Assembly (NCBI RefSeq): GCF_001320245.1
Contig: NZ_BCBA01000018.1
Coordinates: 51,854-115,853 of the forward strand
DNA length: 64,000 nt
Direction: 5' to 3'
DNA from: Pseudomonas sp. NBRC 111124
GTDB taxonomy: Bacteria; Pseudomonadota; Gammaproteobacteria; Pseudomonadales; Pseudomonadaceae
Under the pieces are notes generated by a model. The model saw nothing but the letters and a program-made list of their open reading frames with translations. It did no database searches and was not told the DNA's origin. Below are positions 1 to 7,158 of the stretch, piece after piece. Numbering within the stretch: the first letter of the stretch is position 1; the number at the start of each line of letters is the position of its first letter. Position numbers and translations under genes: made by a program.

Positions 1-134
1 GCGGTGGGAAATCCATGCAGCAGAAGCAGGGGCTCTCCTTGCCCTGCGGTCCAGTAGCGGATGCTCTGGCCCCGGAATGAAAAACTTTGCCCCCGGGTAC
101 GCCAGACGCGCAATGGAATCTCGGCCATAGGCAT
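1..134 (-). CDS. Alpha/beta hydrolase, N-terminal fragment (cut by window edge)
   Basis: Reading the minus strand from an ATG at 134 (a second in-frame ATG is at 128) gives about 44 codons with no stop up to the window edge. The translation runs MAEIPLRVWRTRG, then a segment ending in LLLLHGFPT. The hydrophobic strand followed by HGFP/T is the oxyanion-hole strand near the start of alpha/beta hydrolases such as haloalkane dehalogenase-like and epoxide hydrolase-like enzymes. The nucleophile elbow and the other catalytic residues lie outside the window, so the substrate cannot be predicted. The start is uncertain because neither ATG has a strong ribosome binding site. Confidence 0.6.
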   Translation of the reverse strand, partial: MPMAEIPLRVWRTRGQSFSFRGQSIRYWTAGQGEPLLLLHGFPT

Positions 135-310
135 CAGAGTCGTCCCGGTGGAGGGATGTTGACGGAATAGGGCAAGGCTGCGGTCATTGCATGTCACCTC
201 GGCACTTTCATGTGCTCTCTATGTCGAGGTGGAGTCTAATCAGCAGCCCGTCATGTGAAAATTGCGTTACCAGCCAGCTTGATGACCGAGCGAGTCAGTG
301 GCACGCAAGG

Positions 311-997
311 TCACAGAACCATCGCCAGCAACGGCGCGGCGAACAGGTTGAGCAGGCCGGTGAGGACCATGACCAGGCCGGCCACCGAGCCCTCTTCATG
401 GCCCACTTCCTGGGCCCGGCTGACCCCAGCACCATGCGCGCCAACACCGAACAGTGCGCCCCGCGCCAGCGGTGTACGCAGCGGCAACCAGCGCAGCAGC
501 ACGCCGCCGAACATGGCCCCTAGCACCCCGGTGAACATCACGAACACCGCCGTCAGTTCAGGCACTCCACCCAGGTCATGGGCCAGCGGCATGGCAAAGG
601 GTGTGGTGATCGAACGCGGCACCAGCGACAGGCTGATCGCGTCGTCCAGCGCCAGCAGGTGCGCCAGGCTCCAGGAACTGGCGATCGACGCCGCACTGCC
701 CGCCACCATGCCCACCAGCAGCGCCGGCCAATGACGCGCCAGCATCGCTCGCTGCTGCCAGATCGGCACAGCAAAAGCCACGGTCACTGGCCCCAGCACG
801 CCCATCAGCCAATGGGTGTTGCGCGAGTACTCGGCATAGGCCGTGTGCAGCGGCACGGCCACGGCCAGGAGCAGAGCCGGGACCAGAATCAGCGGCGACA
901 TCAGGTAGCGCCCGGTGCGCCGATACAGCCAGCGGCTGGCCAGATAAGCCGCCAAGGTCAGTGCCAGCCAGAACAGCGGCATGGGTTCAAGGCTCAT
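311..997 (-). CDS. lrgB: LrgB/CidB family membrane protein
   Basis: A 228-residue polytopic inner-membrane protein of the LrgB/CidB family, the usual length for the family. Hydrophobic segments cover most of the chain. The family-typical stretch SLVPRSITTPFAMPLA lies near residues 125-140, and a GVGAHGAGVSRA region follows near residue 185. Family members are linked to murein hydrolase control, programmed lysis and, in some bacteria and plants, export of small organic acids such as pyruvate or glycolate. The start overlaps the end of lrgA by 11 bases, so the two are very probably translated together. Which physiological role applies cannot be told from sequence. Confidence 0.9.
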   Translation of the reverse strand: MSLEPMPLFWLALTLAAYLASRWLYRRTGRYLMSPLILVPALLLAVAVPLHTAYAEYSRNTHWLMGVLGPVTVAFAVPIWQQRAMLARHWPALLVGMVAGSAASIASSWSLAHLLALDDAISLSLVPRSITTPFAMPLAHDLGGVPELTAVFVMFTGVLGAMFGGVLLRWLPLRTPLARGALFGVGAHGAGVSRAQEVGHEEGSVAGLVMVLTGLLNLFAAPLLAMVL

Positions 998-1373
998 GGC
1001 GCAACCTCCAGCGGCACACCAGTTCCACGGTCACGGCGGTCACCACCATGACCATCAGGGTACTCACGGCAATGACCAGCAAAATGCGCCAGCCTTCGCT
1101 GCGCACCAGGCTGCCGTAATCGAGCAGGCTCATCAGTGCCGGAATGAAAAACAGCAGCATTTCCGCCATCAGCCAGCCAGCGCCCAGTTGCAAGGTAGCC
1201 GGCTTGATTACACCGCAGGCGAACAGCAGCAGAAGCAGGCCCAGGCCCATTACCCCACCGGGGATCGGCCAGCCCAGCCAGGCGGCCAGCTGGCCACCGA
1301 ACAAAAACAGGGCAAGCAGGACCGCCAGCTCGGCGAGTAGGCGCAGGGGCTTTTTCAAGAATGCGGGTTTCAT
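987..1373 (-). CDS. lrgA: LrgA/CidA family holin-like protein
   Basis: A 128-residue membrane protein with four predicted hydrophobic segments and the CidA/LrgA signature GGQLAAWLGWPIPGGVMGL near residues 25-45. It has a basic N-terminus (MKPAFLKKPLR) and a short charged C-terminus. A GAGGA ribosome binding site sits about 8 bases before the ATG. It is the first gene of an lrgA-lrgB operon and is transcribed away from a LysR-type regulator 96 bp upstream, an arrangement like cidR-cidAB. Holin-like function is known for Gram-positive relatives and is only inferred here. Confidence 0.9.
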   Translation of the reverse strand: MKPAFLKKPLRLLAELAVLLALFLFGGQLAAWLGWPIPGGVMGLGLLLLLFACGVIKPATLQLGAGWLMAEMLLFFIPALMSLLDYGSLVRSEGWRILLVIAVSTLMVMVVTAVTVELVCRWRLRHEP

Positions 1374-1469
1374 GGGCGGTTCCTCGACAGGCCCTCATTT
1401 TAAGATTCGGCTGCCTAGGCCAAAAGCGAATTGTTAGACTTACAGCCATTCCACAATGGAATCGCTAAC

Positions 1470-2366
1470 ATGGAATTCAAACAACTACGCAGCTTCATTG
1501 AAGTGGTCCATCGCGGCGGCTTTACCCAGGCCGCCCAGACCCTGCACATCAGCCAGTCCGCTGTGAGCAAGCAGGTCGCCCAACTGGAGCAAGATGTGGG
1601 CCAGCCACTGCTCGAGCGCCAGGCCTCGCAGCTACATCTGACAGCGGCCGGTCGCATCGTGCTGGAGCGCGGCGAGGCGCTCCTGCGCCAGCGTCAAGAC
1701 CTGCTCAGTGAGCTGGACGACCTCAGCCAGATGGCGCGCGGTGACTTGCGCCTGGGCCTGCCGATGCTGGGCAGCGATACGTTGTTCGCCGGGTTGTTCG
1801 CCGAATACCGCAGGCGGCATCCGAACATCACCATTCAGCTGCTGGAAGGCGGCAGCCGTAGCGTCGAACAGGCGGTGAGAAATGGCGAACTGGAGCTGGG
1901 CGGCAGCCTCACCCCAAGCGACCCGGCGTTCGAGTACCAGCCGTTCTGCAATGAACCGCTGGATGCCCTGTTACCGGCCGGGCATGCGCTGGCCGGGCTG
2001 AATCAGGTGAGTCTGAAGCAGCTGGCCGATACACCTTTTCTGCTGTATCAGCGCAGCTTCGTGCTCAACGACCGCTTGCTCAAGGCTTGCCAGCAGCAGG
2101 GCTTTACGCCGAAAGAAGGTGGACGCAGCGGCCAGGCAGACTTCCTGGTGGCGCTGGTTGCAGCCGGGCAGGGCGTGGTGCTGCTGCCCCGTGTGGTGGC
2201 ACAAGCGCTGGAACGCCCTGGCGTGGTGCGGCTGGCGCTGAAGGCGCCGACGGACCTGCGCTGGGATATCGCCTTCATCTGGCGGCGTGGGGCTTATCTG
2301 TCGCGAGCGGCGCAGGCATGGCTCGCATTGTTGCAGGAGAAATCGCCTCAGGCGTTCAGTGCTTGA
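1470..2366 (+). CDS. LysR-type regulator divergent from lrgAB (CidR-like position)
   Basis: A 298-residue LysR-type transcriptional regulator. The N-terminal winged helix-turn-helix is clear (FKQLRSFIEVVHRGGFTQAA, then LHISQSAVSKQVAQLE), followed by a periplasmic-binding-protein-like effector domain. The start is placed at the ATG at 1470 because the HTH begins directly after it; the frame stays open upstream to a TTG at 1431 but that adds 13 residues foreign to the family. It is divergent from lrgAB, so it probably controls that operon as CidR does in other bacteria; the effector is unknown. Its last 19 bases overlap the convergent flavodoxin gene. Confidence 0.88.
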   Translation: MEFKQLRSFIEVVHRGGFTQAAQTLHISQSAVSKQVAQLEQDVGQPLLERQASQLHLTAAGRIVLERGEALLRQRQDLLSELDDLSQMARGDLRLGLPMLGSDTLFAGLFAEYRRRHPNITIQLLEGGSRSVEQAVRNGELELGGSLTPSDPAFEYQPFCNEPLDALLPAGHALAGLNQVSLKQLADTPFLLYQRSFVLNDRLLKACQQQGFTPKEGGRSGQADFLVALVAAGQGVVLLPRVVAQALERPGVVRLALKAPTDLRWDIAFIWRRGAYLSRAAQAWLALLQEKSPQAFSA

Positions 2367-2803
2367 GCCAGCTCTGCCAGCCAAGGCTCGGCATCAGCCT
2401 CCGGGGTCACTGTTTCACTGGCATCGAGTTTGAGCATCGGCAGCACTTCACGCACACCCAGCTCGGCAAACAGCTCGCGCATCTGCTCGCCACCGCCACA
2501 GTAGGTATCGCCATAGCTCGAATCACCCAGGGCGATCACCGCGCCCGGCAGCCCACGCCAGGCCGCTGGCAGGGTGTCGCGAATGCTGCTGTACAGCGGC
2601 ATCAGGTTATCCGGCAACTCACCCATGCCAGTAGTCGACGTCACCGCGAGCAGCGCTTCGGGGGCAAAACCTTCGAGATCCTGCTGGGTAGCGCGGGCAG
2701 CGTGCCAGGCTTCAAAGCCTGCAGCTTTGAGCAACGACGCGGCATGACGGGCAACTTCTTCGGCGGTGCCGTACACCGAGCCGGAAATAATGGCGACTTT
2801 CAT
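2348..2803 (-). CDS. Flavodoxin / MioC-like FMN protein
   Basis: A 151-residue single-domain flavodoxin. The FMN phosphate loop is SGSVYGTAEEVA (residues 7-18), followed by TSTTGMGELPDN near residue 57 and GDSSYGDTYCGGG near residue 93, which are the two isoalloxazine-flanking loops. The length and absence of other domains fit MioC/short-chain flavodoxins that carry single electrons between reductases and acceptor enzymes. The partner is unknown. The 3' end overlaps the convergent LysR gene by 19 bases. No good Shine-Dalgarno is visible before the ATG, but the flavodoxin fold starts directly after it. Confidence 0.88.
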   Translation of the reverse strand: MKVAIISGSVYGTAEEVARHAASLLKAAGFEAWHAARATQQDLEGFAPEALLAVTSTTGMGELPDNLMPLYSSIRDTLPAAWRGLPGAVIALGDSSYGDTYCGGGEQMRELFAELGVREVLPMLKLDASETVTPEADAEPWLAELAQALNA

Positions 2804-2909
2804 CAGGAAGAGGATTCCGAAACTGAGTGAAAACGTAGGATACTAGCATTCGGCGCTGGCAAAAGGCCGCCTCTACCAAAGTCCCCTTCATTGCCCACAT
2901 GGTCCGGAC

Positions 2910-3338
2910 ATGATCAACGCGCAGCTGTTGCAATCGATGGTCGACGCATCCAACGACGGGATCGTGGTCGCCGAACAGGAAGGCGACGACACCATCCTGA
3001 TCTACGTGAATGCCGCCTTTGAACGCCTGACCGGCTACAGCCGTGACGAGATCCTCTATCAGGATTGCCGCTTCCTGCAGGCCGACGATCGCGACCAACT
3101 GGGCCGGGCACGCATTCGCAAGGCGTTGGCCGAAGGCCGTCCGTGCCGGGAAGTGCTACGCAACTACCGCAAGGATGGCAGCGCGTTCTGGAACGAACTG
3201 TCGATCACCCCGGTGAAGCACGATGCTGATAATCGCACCTATTTCATTGGCATCCAGAAAGACGTCAGCCGCCAGGTGGAACTTGAGCGCGAACTGGCCG
3301 AAGTGCACGCTCGTCGGAATACCGACGAACGCGGCTGA
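2910..3338 (+). CDS. Short LOV blue-light photoreceptor (PpSB1-LOV type)
   Basis: A 142-residue protein that is a single PAS/LOV core with short flanking helices and no output domain. The photoactive cysteine is C53 in YQDCRFLQ, where light forms the cysteinyl-FMN adduct. R61 and R66 are present; in PpSB1-LOV these extra arginines hold the FMN phosphate and go with very slow dark recovery (hours to days). The C-terminal segment after DVSRQVELERELAE would form the J-alpha coiled-coil dimer helix. The sequence matches my memory of P. putida PpSB1-LOV almost throughout. It is followed after 60 bp by a PilZ gene on the same strand and by a convergent PplR3-type regulator. Published work ties PpSB-LOV proteins and PplR regulators together in light-induced transcription. 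Confidence 0.95.
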   Translation: MINAQLLQSMVDASNDGIVVAEQEGDDTILIYVNAAFERLTGYSRDEILYQDCRFLQADDRDQLGRARIRKALAEGRPCREVLRNYRKDGSAFWNELSITPVKHDADNRTYFIGIQKDVSRQVELERELAEVHARRNTDERG

Positions 3339-3398
3339 ACCAAGCGCTTTGAGCACGGTCAATTGCCGTTGAAGAAATCGTCATCACCGAGTTCGATC

Positions 3399-4019
3399 AT
3401 GCAAGCAGACGCGCTCCTGACCCAGGACGAACTGGATTTCATCCAGGACATGCAGCATTCCCCACAATTGAACCTGGCCGACCCCATGTCGAGCCTACGG
3501 GTCAATGGTGACCGCCGTATCCAGTCTCTGCTCGCCCGCTTGGTGGCCAACGAGCAGGTGACCCTGCAGGCACAGTTCAACAACCAGCAGATCAGCTTCC
3601 CGCTGCAACTGGTGGAAGACGAATTCCACGCCGTGCACCTGCAGATCGGCTCTCCGGAAATCTACGAAGACGACGGCCCGATGCTGCGCCCCTGGCGCCT
3701 GTCGATGGAGAAGCCCTGCGCACTGCTGGATGCCCAGGGCAAGGCCAGCGGCCTGCTGGTCAGGGACATTTCGTTCAAGGGTGCGTTGCTCGAAGTACGT
3801 GACCAAGCCAAGGCCCCGTCACGCTTCGACTTGCATTTCGCCCCGGACGGCATCAGCCCGATCGGCCTGCATGGCCGCCTGCGCCGGCGCATTGGCCCTG
3901 ACCTGGCCGCCTACGACCTGAGCCGCAGCCCGGCAGGCGAAATTGATCGGCTGCGTGAGTACATCCTCCAAGCCCATCGCCAAGCCCATCCAGAGCTGCA
4001 CGATCAGGTATCGAGCTGA
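3399..4019 (+). CDS. PilZ-domain protein, YcgR-like
   Basis: A 206-residue protein with an N-terminal YcgR-like region (about residues 1-90) and a C-terminal PilZ domain. The PilZ c-di-GMP signature is only partly canonical: an arginine-containing segment RPWRLSMEKP stands where RxxxR is expected, and the (D/N)xSxxG motif is present as DISFKG. The ATG at 3399 is preferred over an upstream TTG at 3363, which would add 12 low-complexity residues. It lies 60 bp after the LOV gene on the same strand and may be co-transcribed with it. Its last 16 bases overlap the convergent PplR gene. A flagellar-brake role is inferred from fold only. Confidence 0.8.
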   Translation: MQADALLTQDELDFIQDMQHSPQLNLADPMSSLRVNGDRRIQSLLARLVANEQVTLQAQFNNQQISFPLQLVEDEFHAVHLQIGSPEIYEDDGPMLRPWRLSMEKPCALLDAQGKASGLLVRDISFKGALLEVRDQAKAPSRFDLHFAPDGISPIGLHGRLRRRIGPDLAAYDLSRSPAGEIDRLREYILQAHRQAHPELHDQVSS

Positions 4020-4936
4020 CCGGCCAGGTACTGTCGCAAGCGTCGCCGCATCAACCCAACCTCTGCGCCAAGGCAGGCCACCGGGCTCCCCGCCAGGCCA
4101 TCCTGGGCACCTTCAGCCGCTTCGCCGGCCAGCAGCAACGGGCACTGAAGGCCTGCCGCCAGGCGCGACAGGCGCTTGCCCAGCCCGCCTCCCGGTGAGT
4201 GATTGGCGAACAGCACCAGCGCATCCGGCCTGAGCCGCTCACACACCAAAGGCAACTCATCCAGCACCTGCCCGGGCGTCAGCGTGCGTACGCCAACCTC
4301 ATCGCTGGCCAACAGCAAGCCGGTCACCAGCAGCTCCAGCTCCAGGCATGGACCGGGCAACGGCGCCAGCAACACGTTGTGGCCACGTGGCAGACGAGAG
4401 AGTTGCAAGCGTGCGAACACCCGGCTGCGCAGGAACTGGTCGAGGAACAGCCATTCACTGGCCAGGCCGAACGCCCCCTGCCCTGCTGCAAGGTCATGCC
4501 AGACGGGCATGAACACTTCAGCGAACACCTGGTCCTGGGTAAGTGCCGAAAACACCTGGTCGAACAGGCTATCCAAGGCCACGGCATCGAAACGATGCAC
4601 CGCCTCGCGCACCTGGGCTTGCCAGCGTGCAATGCAATCAGCCAAAACCGCACCTTGAGTGAGCATCTGGCCACGGGCCAGGATGCTGCCGACCTTGCTC
4701 ACGGCCACGCCGCGCTCAAGCCAACCAAGAATGCGCCGGATGTCGTCGATATCTGATTGGGAATACAGCCGGTGACCGCTGTCGGTGCGCGTGGGCTGGA
4801 TCAGCCCATAGCGGCGCTCCCAGGCGCGCAAGGTCACGGCGTTGACTCCGGTCAGGCGCGAAACCTCACGGATCGGGAACAAGTCCTGGTGTTGCAGGCC
4901 TGCCTCGATATCCGAAATGCGTCCCTGTTTGTTCAT
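4004..4936 (-). CDS. pplR3: MerR-family class II LitR/CarH-like regulator (PplR3 type)
   Basis: A 310-residue regulator with an N-terminal MerR winged helix (FPIREVSRLTGVNAVTLRAW, then ERRYGLIQP and GHRLYS) and a C-terminal half shaped like the cobalamin-binding part of CarH/LitR. The CarH ligand signatures are degenerate: the four-helix bundle reads ASEWLFLDQ where CarH has a Glu-His pair, and the lower-ligand region reads PGPCLELELL with no histidine. That is the hallmark of class II LitR proteins, which do not need B12. Its neighbour is a PpSB1-LOV gene, the reported genetic partner of PplR3 in P. putida. The ATG at 4936 is chosen; an in-frame ATG at 4975 would add 13 residues. Confidence 0.8.
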   Translation of the reverse strand: MNKQGRISDIEAGLQHQDLFPIREVSRLTGVNAVTLRAWERRYGLIQPTRTDSGHRLYSQSDIDDIRRILGWLERGVAVSKVGSILARGQMLTQGAVLADCIARWQAQVREAVHRFDAVALDSLFDQVFSALTQDQVFAEVFMPVWHDLAAGQGAFGLASEWLFLDQFLRSRVFARLQLSRLPRGHNVLLAPLPGPCLELELLVTGLLLASDEVGVRTLTPGQVLDELPLVCERLRPDALVLFANHSPGGGLGKRLSRLAAGLQCPLLLAGEAAEGAQDGLAGSPVACLGAEVGLMRRRLRQYLAGQLDT

Positions 4937-5155
4937 CTGCACTGAGTAACCTGTGTGCGGAAGTAGAACGGGCATTGTACTACGACATCATGCGCCCCAA
5001 GCCAGCAACCGTTTGCGAACAATTGTGAATGCGACAATGTCATCACGATAATGCTTCGCGCCCGATTCTTGCATACAGATTACCGTTGCCCACCACCCCG
5101 GGCCACGCAGACAAGGGGCCGGCTATCCGCCAGCCCCGTCGCCAGGAGATACACG

Positions 5156-5716
5156 ATGTCTACCCCACCCGTCACCCTGATGGTGTCGCGCCGCGCCGCC
5201 CATGGCCGCTACCAGGACCTGTTGGCCTGGCTGCACGAAGGCGAACAGCTGGCCACCGACTTCCCCGGCTACCTTGGCTCGGGCATCCTCGCCCCGCCCC
5301 GCGACGGCGACGAATTCCAGATCATTTTCCGCTTCAGCGATGAGCCGACGCTGCACGCCTGGGAGCATTCCGCCTCGCGCCGGGCCTGGCTGGTTCGCGG
5401 CAACGGCCTGTTCGAGCGCCCCAAAGAGAGGCGCGTCAGCGGTATCGACGACTGGTTTGGCACCAACATGGTGCAAAAACCACCGCGCTGGAAGCAGGCC
5501 GTAGCCATCTGGTTAGCGTTCTTCCCGGTCTCGCTGCTATTCAATGCCCTGTTCGGTCATTGGCTCGCGACGCTCGAACTGGTGCCCCGGGTCATGCTCA
5601 GCACCCTGGCCCTGACGCCAGTCATGGTCTACCTGTTCATCCCGCTGTCCACCCGCTTGCTGGCCAACTGGCTGCACGCCACACCCTCCCCCTCCCCGGC
5701 ATTGCGCAGCCGCTGA
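5156..5716 (+). CDS. Antibiotic-biosynthesis-monooxygenase-like protein with C-terminal membrane segments
   Basis: A 186-residue protein. Residues 1-100 look like an ABM/dimeric alpha-beta barrel domain (VTLMVSRRAAHGRYQDLLAW, later FQIIFRFSDEPTLHAWEHS). Residues about 110-165 hold two hydrophobic segments (AVAIWLAFFPVSLLFNALF and a stretch around LALTPVMVYLFIPL). Similar fusions are annotated as antibiotic biosynthesis monooxygenases, but a membrane anchor on an ABM fold has no well-defined function that I know. The start at 5156 is supported by AGGAG at 5144-5148. The frame remains open upstream to 5051 without family similarity. Confidence 0.75.
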   Translation: MSTPPVTLMVSRRAAHGRYQDLLAWLHEGEQLATDFPGYLGSGILAPPRDGDEFQIIFRFSDEPTLHAWEHSASRRAWLVRGNGLFERPKERRVSGIDDWFGTNMVQKPPRWKQAVAIWLAFFPVSLLFNALFGHWLATLELVPRVMLSTLALTPVMVYLFIPLSTRLLANWLHATPSPSPALRSR

Positions 5717-5793
5717 GGCGAGGTCATACAAGCGGGAACAGTTCGGGTATGCTGGGCGGCAACGACAGGACAGACAAAGTTGACCGCCCGCAC

Positions 5794-6486
5794 ATGAACA
5801 GCCCTATTCTCGTCACCGGCGCCAGCCAGCGCGTCGGGCTGGCCCTGGCCCTCGAACTGGCTCAGGCCGGCCATACGGTGGTCAGTGCCAGCCGAAGCCT
5901 GCAGCCGCAGTGCGCGCACCCGAACATTGTGCAGTTCCAGGCCGACCTCTGCCTCAAGGCCGACCGTGAAGCGTTGATCGACTACCTGCAGCGCAACTAC
6001 GACGGCTTGCGCGCGATCATCCACAACGCCTCGCTGTGGCTCGACGACGACCTCGACAATCTCGAAACCATGTTCCGCTTGCACGTCGAAGCGCCGTACC
6101 ACCTCAACTTGGCGCTCGGCGAGCTGCTGAACAAGGTCGAAAAGGCCGACATCATCCACATCTGCGACGAAACCTCCTCGCGCGGCAGCAAAGGCCACAT
6201 CGGCTACGCCGCGACCAAGGCCGCGCTGCAGAACATGGTGCTGTCGTTCGCCGAAAAATACGCGCCCAAGGTGCACGTCAACGGTATCCTGCCGGGCCTG
6301 CTGATCCTCAAGGAAGGCGGTGACGAGGCCTACCGCCAGCAGACCCTGAAAAAGGCCCTGCTGGAATTCGAACCCGGCGCCGGGCCACTGATCGAGACGG
6401 TGAAATACCTGCTCGCCAGCCAGTACAGCACCGGCAGCCAGGTGGTCATCAACGGTGGCCGCCACCTGAAGAACCGCATGATCTGA
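5794..6486 (+). CDS. folM: Dihydromonapterin reductase FolM
   Basis: A 230-residue short-chain dehydrogenase/reductase. The nucleotide-binding loop TGASQRVG is at residues 7-14, the HNAS motif is near residue 75, and the catalytic YxxxK is YAATK near residue 138. FolM reduces dihydromonapterin to tetrahydromonapterin, the cofactor of phenylalanine hydroxylase in pseudomonads, and has weak dihydrofolate reductase activity. The ATG at 5794 is at the start of the first beta strand. It is followed 9 bp later by a DUF1244 gene and then a HopJ-like gene with overlapping ends, suggesting one operon. Confidence 0.9.
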   Translation: MNSPILVTGASQRVGLALALELAQAGHTVVSASRSLQPQCAHPNIVQFQADLCLKADREALIDYLQRNYDGLRAIIHNASLWLDDDLDNLETMFRLHVEAPYHLNLALGELLNKVEKADIIHICDETSSRGSKGHIGYAATKAALQNMVLSFAEKYAPKVHVNGILPGLLILKEGGDEAYRQQTLKKALLEFEPGAGPLIETVKYLLASQYSTGSQVVINGGRHLKNRMI

Positions 6487-6495
6487 GAGACTGCC

Positions 6496-6792
6496 ATGAC
6501 TGAGCAACAACAGCTCGAACTTGAAGCCGCCGCGTTCCGGCGCCTGGTCGACCACCTGCAGAAACGCACCGACGTGCAGAACATCGACCTGATGAACCTC
6601 TCCGGCTTCTGCCGCAACTGCCTGTCCAAGTGGTACAAGGCCGCCGCCGACGAGCGTCAGGTCGACATCAGCCTGGATGACGCCCGCGAAGCGGTGTACG
6701 GCATGCCCTACGCCGAGTGGAAAGCCCAATACCAGAAAGAAGCCAGCGCCGAGCAGCAAGCGGCGTTTGAACAAGGAAAACCTCGTGACTGA
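6496..6792 (+). CDS. DUF1244 family protein
   Basis: A 98-residue soluble protein of the DUF1244 family, recognised by the stretch RTDVQNIDLMNLSGFCRNCLS, then KWY and a following DAREAVYGMPYAEWKAQYQ. The two cysteines in CRNC are conserved in the family and could bind metal. No function is established. It sits between folM (9 bp gap) and the HopJ-like gene (8 bp overlap), so translation is probably coupled. Confidence 0.85.
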   Translation: MTEQQQLELEAAAFRRLVDHLQKRTDVQNIDLMNLSGFCRNCLSKWYKAAADERQVDISLDDAREAVYGMPYAEWKAQYQKEASAEQQAAFEQGKPRD

Positions 6793-7126
6793 TCTGAACA
6801 CCCTGCGCAGCAGCCTGGCCAGCGGCCAACACGTCTTCGCCGACACCCTGGCATTCATCGCCGGCAACTACAGCTACCAGCCCCAGGCCTTCAACAACGG
6901 TGGCGTGGAAAATGCCGCCGGGCAGAACGAAGGTTCGTGCAAGACCCTAGGCCTGGCCCTGCTGGAAGGCCTGAGCGATCAGGAAGCGTTGCTGGCATTT
7001 GGTGAGCATTACCGTGATGTGCTGGCCACGCCTGAGGGCAGTGACCATGGTAATATCCGTGCGCTGATCAAGCATGGGCTGGCGGGTGTGAAGTTTGCCG
7101 AGCTGCCTCTTTCGCGCAACGCTTGA
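6785..7126 (+). CDS. HopJ-type protein
   Basis: A 113-residue protein of the HopJ family. The family core is visible as FADTLAFIAGNYSYQPQAF, then NGG, NEGSCK and LLAFGEHYRDVL. The start is the GTG at 6785, preceded by AAGGAAAA; the frame upstream of this is out-of-frame sequence of the DUF1244 gene, with which it overlaps by 8 bases. The name comes from a P. syringae type III effector, but the family is common in non-pathogens and there is no secretion signal or type III gene here. A housekeeping role linked to the folM operon is more likely than effector function. Confidence 0.85.
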   Translation: MTDLNTLRSSLASGQHVFADTLAFIAGNYSYQPQAFNNGGVENAAGQNEGSCKTLGLALLEGLSDQEALLAFGEHYRDVLATPEGSDHGNIRALIKHGLAGVKFAELPLSRNA

Positions 7127-7158
7127 GAATGCCGGGGCTGCAGTGCGGCCCCCGCATT

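Noticed and set aside
2910..5155. PplR box (TRTACA-N12-TGTACAY) upstream of the LOV, PilZ or ABM-like genes
   Set aside because: I scanned the gaps and found only partial TGTAC/ATACA pieces without the right spacing.
5629..6867. A 412-codon open frame antisense to folM and DUF1244
   Set aside because: No family similarity; the plus-strand genes are well supported.
6785..7126. A type III secretion effector locus
   Set aside because: Only the family name points there; no secretion genes, chaperone or hrp-box-like promoter were seen.
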